The translations under genes were made by a program, and so were the position numbers. The notes below the pieces were generated by a model. The model saw only the letters and a program-made list of their open reading frames with translations. It had not been told where the DNA came from and did not search any database. Of a DNA stretch of 64,000 nucleotides, positions 44,840 to 52,722 are shown one piece after another (the stretch's first letter is position 1; each line of letters starts with the position of its first letter). Origin of the DNA: Chloroflexota bacterium (GTDB lineage: Bacteria > Chloroflexota > Anaerolineae > Aggregatilineales > Phototrophicaceae); assembly GCA_026707745.1 (NCBI GenBank), contig JAPOWG010000035.1, positions 1-64,000 on the forward strand, read 5' to 3'.

Positions 44840-46675
44840 TTATTGGCCCCCTCCGTGGGGATACTGTCTATTTTCCCTTAGTGTTGTGCGGAATCCCATC
44901 TGAATCACATGTACCAAGTCGGCTTGAGTCATATGCTCACTGCCCTCAAGCAACCTGACCAATGCATACCATTCTTGGGGGGGCATTCCCTCAGGTATTT
45001 CATTGAGATCAACCCCTTGTGTTTGGATCTCTGCTAGAACATTATCCATATTCGCCATTAGAGTCTCCGGCGTGTCAGGCACAATAGCTTCTCCGAACCC
45101 CGTCATATCTTTATAGAGACCACGCATGTCCAACGCAAAAGCTAATTCAGAGCTTTCACTTAGGGCTGCCAATGCATTTGCGGTTCCTGTCAATTGCGGT
45201 ACAGATGACATCAATCTAGAGCCAGCTGCAAATACTCTGGGTAAACGTGGTATTGCGAGACCTGCTGCCTGCTCGGCGGCTGCTCCCCAGTCTCCTTGCA
45301 CTACGCCGCTATGATACATCTTAGCGACGGTCAAAGCTACTCCGAACGGTGGGTAGAGCCAGGAAAGGATATCTGCAGCCAGAGGCAACGGGTTGAACGG
45401 TTCCTTTTCCCTCGTCAACTTCGCATACTCTTCGCCAAACATGTCGTAGCCCGTCCATTTATAATCCTCCTGGATGAACTTATATGTGCCCTTTTCCTCT
45501 AATTCCGGATAGATATCAACCAGCATGTTTGCCATAGTAACTGGATCATTCTGGATTTCTTCCCAGTTGCTAGGCAATTCTCTGCCCAGATGCTCGTAAA
45601 CAGCTTTTAACCGACGCTGGAAATATGCCTCGGCATTTGCCTTGTTTTGGTCCTGGTCTTCGGATACCCATCCATATAGCTCAAGCAATGTATTGAGGTC
45701 CTCGAGCGGCGTAACAATAGCCATCTTTCTCATCAATTCTCCAATGAGTGTCTTCTCAGCCCCAATTGCCGCGAGTTTCTGATCTACTTGCTCTGGGTTC
45801 CCAAGATTGTAGAGCCGTGGATTGCCCCTGTACTCAAGAGCCCCGGCCTCAAGGGCGGCGTAATAGAACATCGCCGCCTCTTCATAAGTTAAGGAATCCC
45901 AGTTAATTTTGTTGTTTGCGTATTCGGGGATCAGCTTCGGCAACTCCGTTTTTACATATTCTATGAAATCCTCCGGCGTCTCCACGTGTGGAAGATGTTC
46001 CTCAAGGTGCGCCTCAGTAGGCCGATTGAACTCCGAGTTACGAACCGGATACGGTTCACCATTGGCCGCCGACTTCTCCTGACCGGGCTGCGGCAGAAAC
46101 CCATACATATACCTGTCAATGGACTTGTACGCGCGCTGCGCGGCATGCCAGTCCGATTCAGGATCCTGGCCCGACTCGGCCAAATCATCCATCCGCACTG
46201 TTCCTTGGTCAATGTAAAGCTGAAAATACAAGTCGGTCACATTTTCATATATCTCGTTGGCACTTTGGCCCAGAGGGTCGACATAGTCTGGCCGTTCGTC
46301 TTGAAGCTCTTCCACAATCCTCCCGGGACGCGTTCGATCACCGTCGCTATCCTCAGTCGGCCTTTCATTCTGCGAATCATCCAGACGCGGATCGCGCCTC
46401 GACGGCGGCATACTCATGCCATAGTGCACAGGCGGCGGTTCATCATTCTTCGGTGGCGCCGGGTCTCCAGATCCATAAGTCGGAACGCTAGAGCTCGGCG
46501 GCATACTCACGCCATAGTACGAAGACGGAACCCCAATCAGCGGATCGTTTGGCGACGAAGTTCGTCGCGGCGGCGGGCTCGTAGACGCTTGCTCCTCTTC
46601 GGGCTCCTCCGGCTCGTCGTTGGAAGGGGGTTTTATCCCCAAATGCATATGCATATAGTAGTCATTGAAATCCAT
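44840..46675 (-). CDS. Polymorphic-toxin-like effector with pretoxin-like hydrophobic segment
   Basis: A 611-residue protein of unknown activity. Leader 'MDFNDYYMHMHLG' resembles 'MNFEELYLQYLQG' of the effector at 54732. Residues about 15-130 are Pro/Ser/acidic-rich with repeated 'YYGVSMPPS' / 'HYGMSMPPS', then 'IVEELQDERPDYVDPLG', which parallels 'IVDDLQDLRPDISDDLS' in the other effector. Residues 430-490 ('LPLAADILSWLYPPFGVAL', then 'GDWGAAAEQAAGLAIPRLP') look like the hydrophobic pretoxin segments that precede C-terminal toxin domains. The last 120 residues match nothing I know. No signal peptide. AGGAGG 5 nt before the ATG. No dedicated partner gene follows; the orphan cassette does. Confidence 0.7.
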   Translation of the reverse strand: MDFNDYYMHMHLGIKPPSNDEPEEPEEEQASTSPPPRRTSSPNDPLIGVPSSYYGVSMPPSSSVPTYGSGDPAPPKNDEPPPVHYGMSMPPSRRDPRLDDSQNERPTEDSDGDRTRPGRIVEELQDERPDYVDPLGQSANEIYENVTDLYFQLYIDQGTVRMDDLAESGQDPESDWHAAQRAYKSIDRYMYGFLPQPGQEKSAANGEPYPVRNSEFNRPTEAHLEEHLPHVETPEDFIEYVKTELPKLIPEYANNKINWDSLTYEEAAMFYYAALEAGALEYRGNPRLYNLGNPEQVDQKLAAIGAEKTLIGELMRKMAIVTPLEDLNTLLELYGWVSEDQDQNKANAEAYFQRRLKAVYEHLGRELPSNWEEIQNDPVTMANMLVDIYPELEEKGTYKFIQEDYKWTGYDMFGEEYAKLTREKEPFNPLPLAADILSWLYPPFGVALTVAKMYHSGVVQGDWGAAAEQAAGLAIPRLPRVFAAGSRLMSSVPQLTGTANALAALSESSELAFALDMRGLYKDMTGFGEAIVPDTPETLMANMDNVLAEIQTQGVDLNEIPEGMPPQEWYALVRLLEGSEHMTQADLVHVIQMGFRTTLRENRQYPHGGGQ

Positions 46676-46755
46676 TTCGTCCTCCTAAGACATCAAGTTG
46701 ATTTGTGAATGCGCCGGGCGCCTTTGCCCTGTCACAAGCCAGCCCGCGCGGCGCA
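46676..46755 (-). promoter_or_regulatory. Conserved effector 5' leader, copy 1
   Basis: About 80 bases nearly identical to 54733-54812. The transcript begins TTGCGCCGCGCGGGCTGG and runs to the ribosome site. In this copy a potential leader peptide ('LRRAGWLVTGQRR...') ends at a TAG that overlaps AGGAGG; in the other copy the same codon is TGG and the frame joins the effector. It may be an RNA element or a coupling peptide. Confidence 0.6.
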
Positions 46756-46773
46756 ATATGAGCGCTTATCGAC

Positions 46774-46801
46774 ATGATAACACATATGTTCTATTTGTCA
46801 A
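46774..46801 (-). promoter_or_regulatory. Effector promoter with palindromic operator, copy 1
   Basis: Minus strand: TTGACA (46801-46796), 16 bases, TATCAT (46779-46774). The spacer and -10 edge contain ATAACACATATGTTCTAT (46777-46794), an imperfect palindrome with core ACATATGT. Its right half ATGTTC matches the half-site of the Gram-positive-type LexA box (GAAC-N4-GTTC). Confidence 0.6.
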
Positions 46802-46890
46802 CAACTATTTCCAATGTCGAATTGCTGCGGTTGCCGGTCGCGCAGATACAAGTTGACCTTTGCGCGCATCACGCGCTCCCGTCGCGAGTT

Positions 46891-46920
46891 TTAGGCGGAA
46901 CTGCCATTTTCAGGTATCAT
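46891..46920 (+). promoter_or_regulatory. Promoter upstream of GH51, duplicated at pfkA
   Basis: TTAGGC (46891-46896), 18 bases, TATCAT (46915-46920). The same layout with TTAGAC lies at 59148-59177, and about 45 bases of transcribed leader ('gcgccgaatcga', 'gaccgcgac') are also shared. Confidence 0.6.
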
Positions 46921-47042
46921 TCTTGTATACAAGCGCCGAATCGAGATTAAGACCGCGACGCCTGAAAACAGCAATCGCCATCCAGGACGCGGTCCGCCAA
47001 GCCGAAACGCGCGTTAACGGAAAGAGCGACTAAGAACCAAGA

Positions 47043-49052
47043 ATGGGGATAACCATGAATCGGACGACAGTCAACATTAACCTGGACCATGTCATCGGCG
47101 AGGCGCATGACCACCTCTATGGCGCCAACCTGGAGCATCTCGGGCAAGCCGTTTATGGCGGCGTCTGGGCGGAGATGCTGCGCGATCGCAAATTCGCCGG
47201 CAACGACTATATGTATAAATCGCCTAGCGAGGGACTGTACAACGTTCATCTCGGCATCGGTATTGTGGCGCCTTGGGAAGCAGCTAATCCAGATTATGAA
47301 GCCGTACTCTTTGCGCACGATAACAGCGACTTTTACACCGGACGCCAATCTCAACGCATCAGCATTCGGCGCGCCGACGGCCAAGCCCGCGGCATCAAGC
47401 AAGGCAGCCTCTATTTGGAGAGCGAACGCGACTATGAACTTTGCCTGGTTCTCAAGGGTCAAGGACAATCGCTTGAGGTGCAGCTAGGCGACGAACGCTG
47501 GCAAATCGCCGAGCTGGGCGACGACTGGCAAAGCTATCAGCGCACTTTTACCGAAGCGGGCGCCGATCCAAAAGGCGAGCTTACATTGACGATTCGGGAA
47601 GGTACTGCCTGGATCGGCTGCGCCTCGCTGATGCCCAGCGATCACATGCGAGGTTTCCGCGCCGATGTGATCGCCGCCATGCGCGACTGGGCGCCGACGC
47701 AACTACGCTGGCCCGGCGGCAATTTCGTCTCGGCCTACCATTGGGAGACCGGCGTCGGCGATCGCGACAAACGCCCGGCCTACCTCGACCCCGCCTGGTG
47801 GCTTTGGGAATCGAACGATGTCGGAACGGACGAATTCGTCGACTTGTGCCGCTTGGTCGGGGCCGAGCCAGTGCTGACAGCAAATATGGGCAATGGCAGT
47901 CCCGAGGAAGCGCGGGCCTGGGTTGAATACTGCAATGGCGATGCCTCGACCGAGTATGGCGCGCTGCGCGCGGCGAACGGCTATGAGGAGCCGCACGACG
48001 TCAAGGTCTGGTTCGTGGGCAACGAGCAATACGGCAATTGGCAAGTCGGCCATGTCGACGCCGAAACCTATGCCGCCAGCTACATCGAATTCGCGCGCGC
48101 CATGCGCGACGCCGATCCAGAACTCACGCTGATTGGCGTCGGCACGCCCGTTGATCTCTACGCTCACTGGAACGAGATCGTACTGCCGATTGCCGGCCAG
48201 GAGATGGATCTCTTTAGCCTGCACTATTATTCGGTTCGCACGGAAAAACAGCCCGTGACGCCCGATCCAGACGAGATCTTCCTGCCGAAAATGGCTGCCT
48301 GGCACGAAGTGAGAGGCATGCTGGACGATACGCTTGCGATTGTGGACCAGCATTCACCGAAACCGCTGCCGATCGCCTTTGACGAGTGGAATACCTACGT
48401 GAACGCCAAAGGCCCCAATTTCATCGAGAAATATAATCTGGCGGACGCGCTTTATACCGGGTCGATCATGAACCTCTGTCTACAGCGCGCCGATCGCATT
48501 CATTACAGCGCGATCTATCACTTGACCAACGTTATGGGCTGCTATTTGATCGCGCCGCTATACAACTGGGAAGAGATCCATCTGGGTCGGCGCGGGGGCT
48601 GGGTGCCGGTTGATACCGGCGACAATCCCGCGCGGCCTGCCGTGATCAAGATGCCGGCGACGCTGGTTCTGGAATTGATGACACATCACCGCGGGCGGCA
48701 AGCGCTGCAGACAACTGTCGATTGCGGTACCTTTGCCAGCCCGGCAGCGGGCACGATGCCCGCCTTTGACGACGTGCCGCTGATGAACGCCGCCACAACC
48801 CTTGATGCCGATGCGAAAGCGCTATTTTTATCGCTGGTCAACTGCGCCGTCGACGAGCCGATGGACGTGTCGATAACGGGCGTTGAAGTTGAAACCGATG
48901 TCGATATGTACTGCGTATCCGGCGCCAGTCCGCTAGCGACCAATACTTTTGAAGCGCCCGATACCGTCGCCATCGAACATCAGACGATGCCGCTCGATCA
49001 ATTGCAGTTGCCGCCGCACAGCTTCGCCCTGCTTGTCCTGCGCTTGAAGTGA
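47043..49052 (+). CDS. Alpha-L-arabinofuranosidase-like glycoside hydrolase, family GH51
   Basis: A 669-residue GH51-type enzyme, retaining alpha-L-arabinofuranosidase. N-terminal 'HDHLYGANLEHLGQAVYGGVWAEML' is family-typical, followed by a carbohydrate-binding-like insert and then a TIM barrel with the acid/base Glu328 in 'WFVGNEQYGNW' and the nucleophile Glu448 in 'IAFDEWNTY'. The end is a beta domain ('ATTLDADAKALFLSLVN'). No signal peptide, so it acts inside the cell on imported oligosaccharides, complementing GH127. ATG at 47043 or 47055; both weak. The gene is divergent from the effector at 46675, and no partner is on its strand. Confidence 0.92.
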   Translation: MGITMNRTTVNINLDHVIGEAHDHLYGANLEHLGQAVYGGVWAEMLRDRKFAGNDYMYKSPSEGLYNVHLGIGIVAPWEAANPDYEAVLFAHDNSDFYTGRQSQRISIRRADGQARGIKQGSLYLESERDYELCLVLKGQGQSLEVQLGDERWQIAELGDDWQSYQRTFTEAGADPKGELTLTIREGTAWIGCASLMPSDHMRGFRADVIAAMRDWAPTQLRWPGGNFVSAYHWETGVGDRDKRPAYLDPAWWLWESNDVGTDEFVDLCRLVGAEPVLTANMGNGSPEEARAWVEYCNGDASTEYGALRAANGYEEPHDVKVWFVGNEQYGNWQVGHVDAETYAASYIEFARAMRDADPELTLIGVGTPVDLYAHWNEIVLPIAGQEMDLFSLHYYSVRTEKQPVTPDPDEIFLPKMAAWHEVRGMLDDTLAIVDQHSPKPLPIAFDEWNTYVNAKGPNFIEKYNLADALYTGSIMNLCLQRADRIHYSAIYHLTNVMGCYLIAPLYNWEEIHLGRRGGWVPVDTGDNPARPAVIKMPATLVLELMTHHRGRQALQTTVDCGTFASPAAGTMPAFDDVPLMNAATTLDADAKALFLSLVNCAVDEPMDVSITGVEVETDVDMYCVSGASPLATNTFEAPDTVAIEHQTMPLDQLQLPPHSFALLVLRLK

Positions 49053-49153
49053 GGCCCTTGCTGCGCCCGCGCTGGATCGGAGCGATCGCTTGAAATAGAC
49101 TTCCTATTAACGCCAACGATTCTAATCTCCAGCCCTTCGCGCTGTAGGTCCAG

Positions 49154-50275
49154 CTACTCCGGGCATTCATGCTCCAGGAATTCTTCACGCGTCTTATAGG
49201 GCAAAAGCGTATATTCATCGAACAGCTCAAAACCGTCGAACCGCCTTAATAACGCATAAGTCTTAACATCCCAGACGCGTATGTCCCCGAACTGACCCAC
49301 CACTGCGAAACTGCCCCCATCCGGATGCCAGGCTATTGAGCTTAAGAAAAATGAATTTGCCTGATACTCATAATGAATCCCGCCCGAGAGTCTTGCCAGC
49401 AATTCGCCAGTCCCGCCATCAAACACACGGACAAGACAGCCCTCTGTGCTGGAGACAAAGCGCCGACCGTCCGGCGACCAAGCCACATCTAATGTCCAAA
49501 TGAATTCGTCAATGTGAGAGTCGTACTCTGTGAAAACACTAATGAGCGACCCAGTTCTGATATCATACAGTTTTCCGTTAGTCGTTATGAGTTGATGCTC
49601 GCGATTGCAGTCCGTGGTATCGAAAACGGTGTCAGGGTCTACTGTTTGCAGCAGCTCCTTGCTTGCTATGTCAATGACATAAATTTCATGATGAGTTGCG
49701 ATGACGATGACATCCTCGTCAAACCAACAGAATCCGACTGTGTAGTTGCTTAATGCTCCTCTTGCTCCTTCTTTGCGCTCAACAAAATAGAAAACTTCTT
49801 CGCCCGTGAGCGCGTCAAATATATGAGCTGTGCCACCATACGTGCCAACCACTATCAGATTGTCAGCCGGATGCCATTGTATTGGTGTCCACGCGAGTAA
49901 CCTTGTCGAGATCTCCGATACGACCTCGAGCTTGCCGATATCAATGATTTGAATCGGCGTCCTGCCATAGCGCACATCCCCCACCGCAAGCAGGTCGCCG
50001 GCCGCGTTCCAGGACAGGGATCTGTGCGGGAGGTCCCATTCTTGCTTGGCTTGCCCTTGCTTCGGCTCATCATTCTCAGTTTGCTTGACTTGCACATGCC
50101 CCAGCTCATTGAACTCGGAACCAAATAGCCAAACCCCGGTAGTTGACGCGATGGCGATCATCTGGCCGTCCGGGCGCCAGGCGATCGCCGCCGCCCAGCC
50201 CCGGTCTTTTCCAATCGTTTCCCCGCCCTGCCAAAGCGCCGCAAACAAGATAACGACGAAAAAGAGTCTGCTCAT
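49154..50275 (-). CDS. Secreted WD40 beta-propeller protein, copy A
   Basis: A 373-residue protein from the ATG at 50275, chosen by alignment with the paralogue upstream. Signal peptide 'LFFVVILFAALWQGGETIG'. Repeated WD40 blades: 'AAAIAWRPDGQMIAIASTTGVWLF', 'LSWNAAGDLLAVGD', 'IQWHPADNLIVVGTYGG', 'VAWSPDGRRFVSST', 'IAWHPDGGSFAVVGQFGDIRVWD'. A seven-bladed propeller is likely. It is a tandem duplicate of 50422-51546, sharing the last 50 residues almost completely. It contains no enzyme motif, so a binding or scaffolding role outside the membrane is likely; the link to effectors is only positional. Confidence 0.85.
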   Translation of the reverse strand: MSRLFFVVILFAALWQGGETIGKDRGWAAAIAWRPDGQMIAIASTTGVWLFGSEFNELGHVQVKQTENDEPKQGQAKQEWDLPHRSLSWNAAGDLLAVGDVRYGRTPIQIIDIGKLEVVSEISTRLLAWTPIQWHPADNLIVVGTYGGTAHIFDALTGEEVFYFVERKEGARGALSNYTVGFCWFDEDVIVIATHHEIYVIDIASKELLQTVDPDTVFDTTDCNREHQLITTNGKLYDIRTGSLISVFTEYDSHIDEFIWTLDVAWSPDGRRFVSSTEGCLVRVFDGGTGELLARLSGGIHYEYQANSFFLSSIAWHPDGGSFAVVGQFGDIRVWDVKTYALLRRFDGFELFDEYTLLPYKTREEFLEHECPE

Positions 50276-50421
50276 AGGCTTGGTCGCCAACCCTTCCACA
50301 CGGTAAGCCTTGGGGTTTGAGAGTCTGTCAGACATGATAACCACGCTGGGATGGACCGAAAACTTTCTCCCAGGGTTTGAATCCATTCATCCTTCCGCTT
50401 CCACGACCTTGCTTTTCCCGG

Positions 50422-51546
50422 TCACTCCGGGCATTCCTGCTCCAGGAACTCTTCACGCGTCTTATAGGGCAAAAGCGTATATTCATCGAACAGTTCAAAA
50501 CCGTCGAACCGCCTTAACAACGCATAAGTCTTAACATCCCAAACGCGAATGTCCCCGAACTGACCCACCACCGCGAAACTACCCCCATCCGGATGCCAGG
50601 CAATCGAACCTGCATAGAATGAATTTGCCAGTTGCTCTAAATGAATCCCGCCCGATAGCTGCGCCAGCAATTCGCCAGTTTGACCATCAAATACGCGTAC
50701 CTGACACCATTCCGTGCTGGCGACAAAGCGCCGACCATCCGGCGACCAGGCCACATCCAATGTCAGAGTCAATTCATCAACGTGAGAGTAGTATGATATG
50801 TAGACGAGGATATTCAATCCGGTTCTGATATCATACAGTCTTCCGCGCGTAGTTATGAGTTGATGCTTGCGATTGCAGTCCAGTGTACGGAATTCGGTGT
50901 CGGGAACTATTATTGTTCGCAGCAACTCGTCCTTGCCTATGTCAACAAAATAGATTTCACGCCTGGATACGATGACGATGATATCCTCGTCAAACCAACA
51001 GAATCCGGCTATCGAGTTCTTAATCTCGTTTCTCACTTTTTCTTTGCGCTCAACAAAGTAGAAAACTTCTTCGCCCGTGAGCGCGTCAACTATGTGAACT
51101 GTGCCATCATACGTGCCAACCACGATGAGATTGTCGTTCGGGTGCCACTGTATCGGAGTCACCTCGGGAAACCTTGTCGAGATCTCCGATACGACCTCGA
51201 GCTTGCCGATATCAATAATTTGAATAGGTGCGTCGACAGTCTGCATACTCCCCACAGCAAGTAGATCGCCGGCCGCGTTCCAAGACAAGAATATGGGTGG
51301 GACGAATCGCTTTTCCTTGACTCGCGGTAGCCACGGCACAACTAACTCAGATTGCTTGACTTGCACATGCCCCAGCTCATTGAACTCGGCGTCGAATAGC
51401 CAGATCCCGGTAGTTGACGCGATAGCGATCATTTCCCCGTCCGGGCGCCAGGCGATCGCTGTCGCCCAGCCCCGGTCCTGCCCAATCGTTTCCCCGCCCT
51501 GCCAAAGCGCGGCAAGCAGGATGACGATGGATATGATTCTACTCAT
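50422..51546 (-). CDS. Secreted WD40 beta-propeller protein, copy B
   Basis: A 374-residue protein starting at 51546, where GAAGGTGA lies 5-7 nt upstream. Signal peptide 'SIVILLAALWQGGETIG'. Blades correspond one for one to copy A, with differences concentrated in the middle ('VSRREIYFVDIGKDEL', 'NILVYISYYSHVDEL'). The C-terminal portion 'TYALLRRFDGFELFDEYTL' is identical in both. The pair arose by tandem duplication; divergence confined to some blades suggests changed binding specificity. It lies about 150 nt after the secreted partner of the M23 effector. Confidence 0.85.
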   Translation of the reverse strand: MSRIISIVILLAALWQGGETIGQDRGWATAIAWRPDGEMIAIASTTGIWLFDAEFNELGHVQVKQSELVVPWLPRVKEKRFVPPIFLSWNAAGDLLAVGSMQTVDAPIQIIDIGKLEVVSEISTRFPEVTPIQWHPNDNLIVVGTYDGTVHIVDALTGEEVFYFVERKEKVRNEIKNSIAGFCWFDEDIIVIVSRREIYFVDIGKDELLRTIIVPDTEFRTLDCNRKHQLITTRGRLYDIRTGLNILVYISYYSHVDELTLTLDVAWSPDGRRFVASTEWCQVRVFDGQTGELLAQLSGGIHLEQLANSFYAGSIAWHPDGGSFAVVGQFGDIRVWDVKTYALLRRFDGFELFDEYTLLPYKTREEFLEQECPE

Positions 51547-51694
51547 GCATATCACCTTCGATTAGTTGATGCAGGAATCCCCCAAATTCTTCGCGGAATG
51601 CACGTCGTAAAGCAGTGGCATTGTTTGTCAATTCTTCGGTGGAGAAACGTTGCCAATCCATTTCCTTGGGACAACAATCACCATGACTAACACA

Positions 51695-52720
51695 TCAGTT
51701 TCCCACGTACTTGAAAAGACTCGACAAGTTGTAATAGAGCCCATTGTCGTCCCCCGTCTCTACCTTTAGCAGCCATTTTGCAGGCGTCAGCGACAATGCC
51801 CGCTCCAACACATTGAGCAAGGCGCTTCGCGCATGCCTTTTGCGTTCTATTCCGCCGGAAAAATCCCGAGCCTCATGGGTCTCAAAGTCGAACAGTACAA
51901 GTCGATCATGTAGATTTATGACCGATAATTTCTGCGGTCCCAATGTGCCGTGTTCTAGATCGTCAACATAAGTGCCATCCAACTTGAGATAGATTTGCCA
52001 ACGGGGACCGTAATCGGCCGAATCGTAATACCAGATTTCAGGCGGATCCAGTTGATGTTCAACGCTAAATCGCATTTTCTCATCATAAGATGGACTGCTT
52101 GGATTCAGGATTCCCAGTACACCGGCCTTAATCAATTCCGCGTGCTTTATGGTTCGCAATTGCGCGCTCTCATATGCGAAACTGAATCCATGACGACAGC
52201 GCAATAACCTTGTGACTCCTGAATAATTCCAATCTCTCCAATCTTGCGAATCCAAATGTGTGCCATCTGGAGCCCTGCAACTCGTTCCAAATTCACTGAA
52301 GGGCAAAGAAAGGACAAAACCTGCCGAGATATTTATGAGATGCAGTGCACGCTCATCCATCACATCGATAGTATTTCCATCCGCTATGACTTCAATTGCG
52401 GTGTCAGCATCTTCCAGATATAGTTCCCATTCCAATTGATCAAAGTCTTCGTCAAATGCGCCGGATGCGAAAGGCAGTATTTCCGCGTGCTTAAGTGTAG
52501 TCCAGGATTTGCTTACGCCATCGTAGAAATACCAATCAGCATCACCCACGAAGGGATCCGTTCCGCGAAGGGTCATGGATTGGCCTGCGACTATGACATC
52601 GGCGTCCGGCGGGAAATCCTCAGGGCATGTCTCATCCTCGATATAGCAGGATACCGTTTGCCCCGCAGCCAATTGCGGCAGCAAGGCCATACAGAATACT
52701 GCAATCATCAACTGTTTCAC
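51695..52720 (-). CDS. Secreted candidate immunity protein for the M23 effector
   Basis: A 341-residue protein with signal peptide 'LMIAVFCMALLPQLAAGQ'. Its ATG is 2 nt after the stop of the M23 effector, so the two are co-translated. The body is unrecognised: 'DADVIVAGQSMTLRGTDPF', 'GDADWYFYDGVSKSWTTL', 'VMDERALHLINISAGFV', and a late 'LVLFDFETHEARDFSG'. A paralogue of similar length lies at 55241-56236 and shares 'PDADV', 'GD.DWY', 'W..L', 'MNEKFLHIIDLS' and the late 'Y.FATGDYVDLS'-type segment. Export fits protection against a peptidoglycan-cleaving effector, but immunity is an inference. Confidence 0.7.
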   Translation of the reverse strand: MKQLMIAVFCMALLPQLAAGQTVSCYIEDETCPEDFPPDADVIVAGQSMTLRGTDPFVGDADWYFYDGVSKSWTTLKHAEILPFASGAFDEDFDQLEWELYLEDADTAIEVIADGNTIDVMDERALHLINISAGFVLSLPFSEFGTSCRAPDGTHLDSQDWRDWNYSGVTRLLRCRHGFSFAYESAQLRTIKHAELIKAGVLGILNPSSPSYDEKMRFSVEHQLDPPEIWYYDSADYGPRWQIYLKLDGTYVDDLEHGTLGPQKLSVINLHDRLVLFDFETHEARDFSGGIERKRHARSALLNVLERALSLTPAKWLLKVETGDDNGLYYNLSSLFKYVGN

Positions 52721-52722
52721 GC

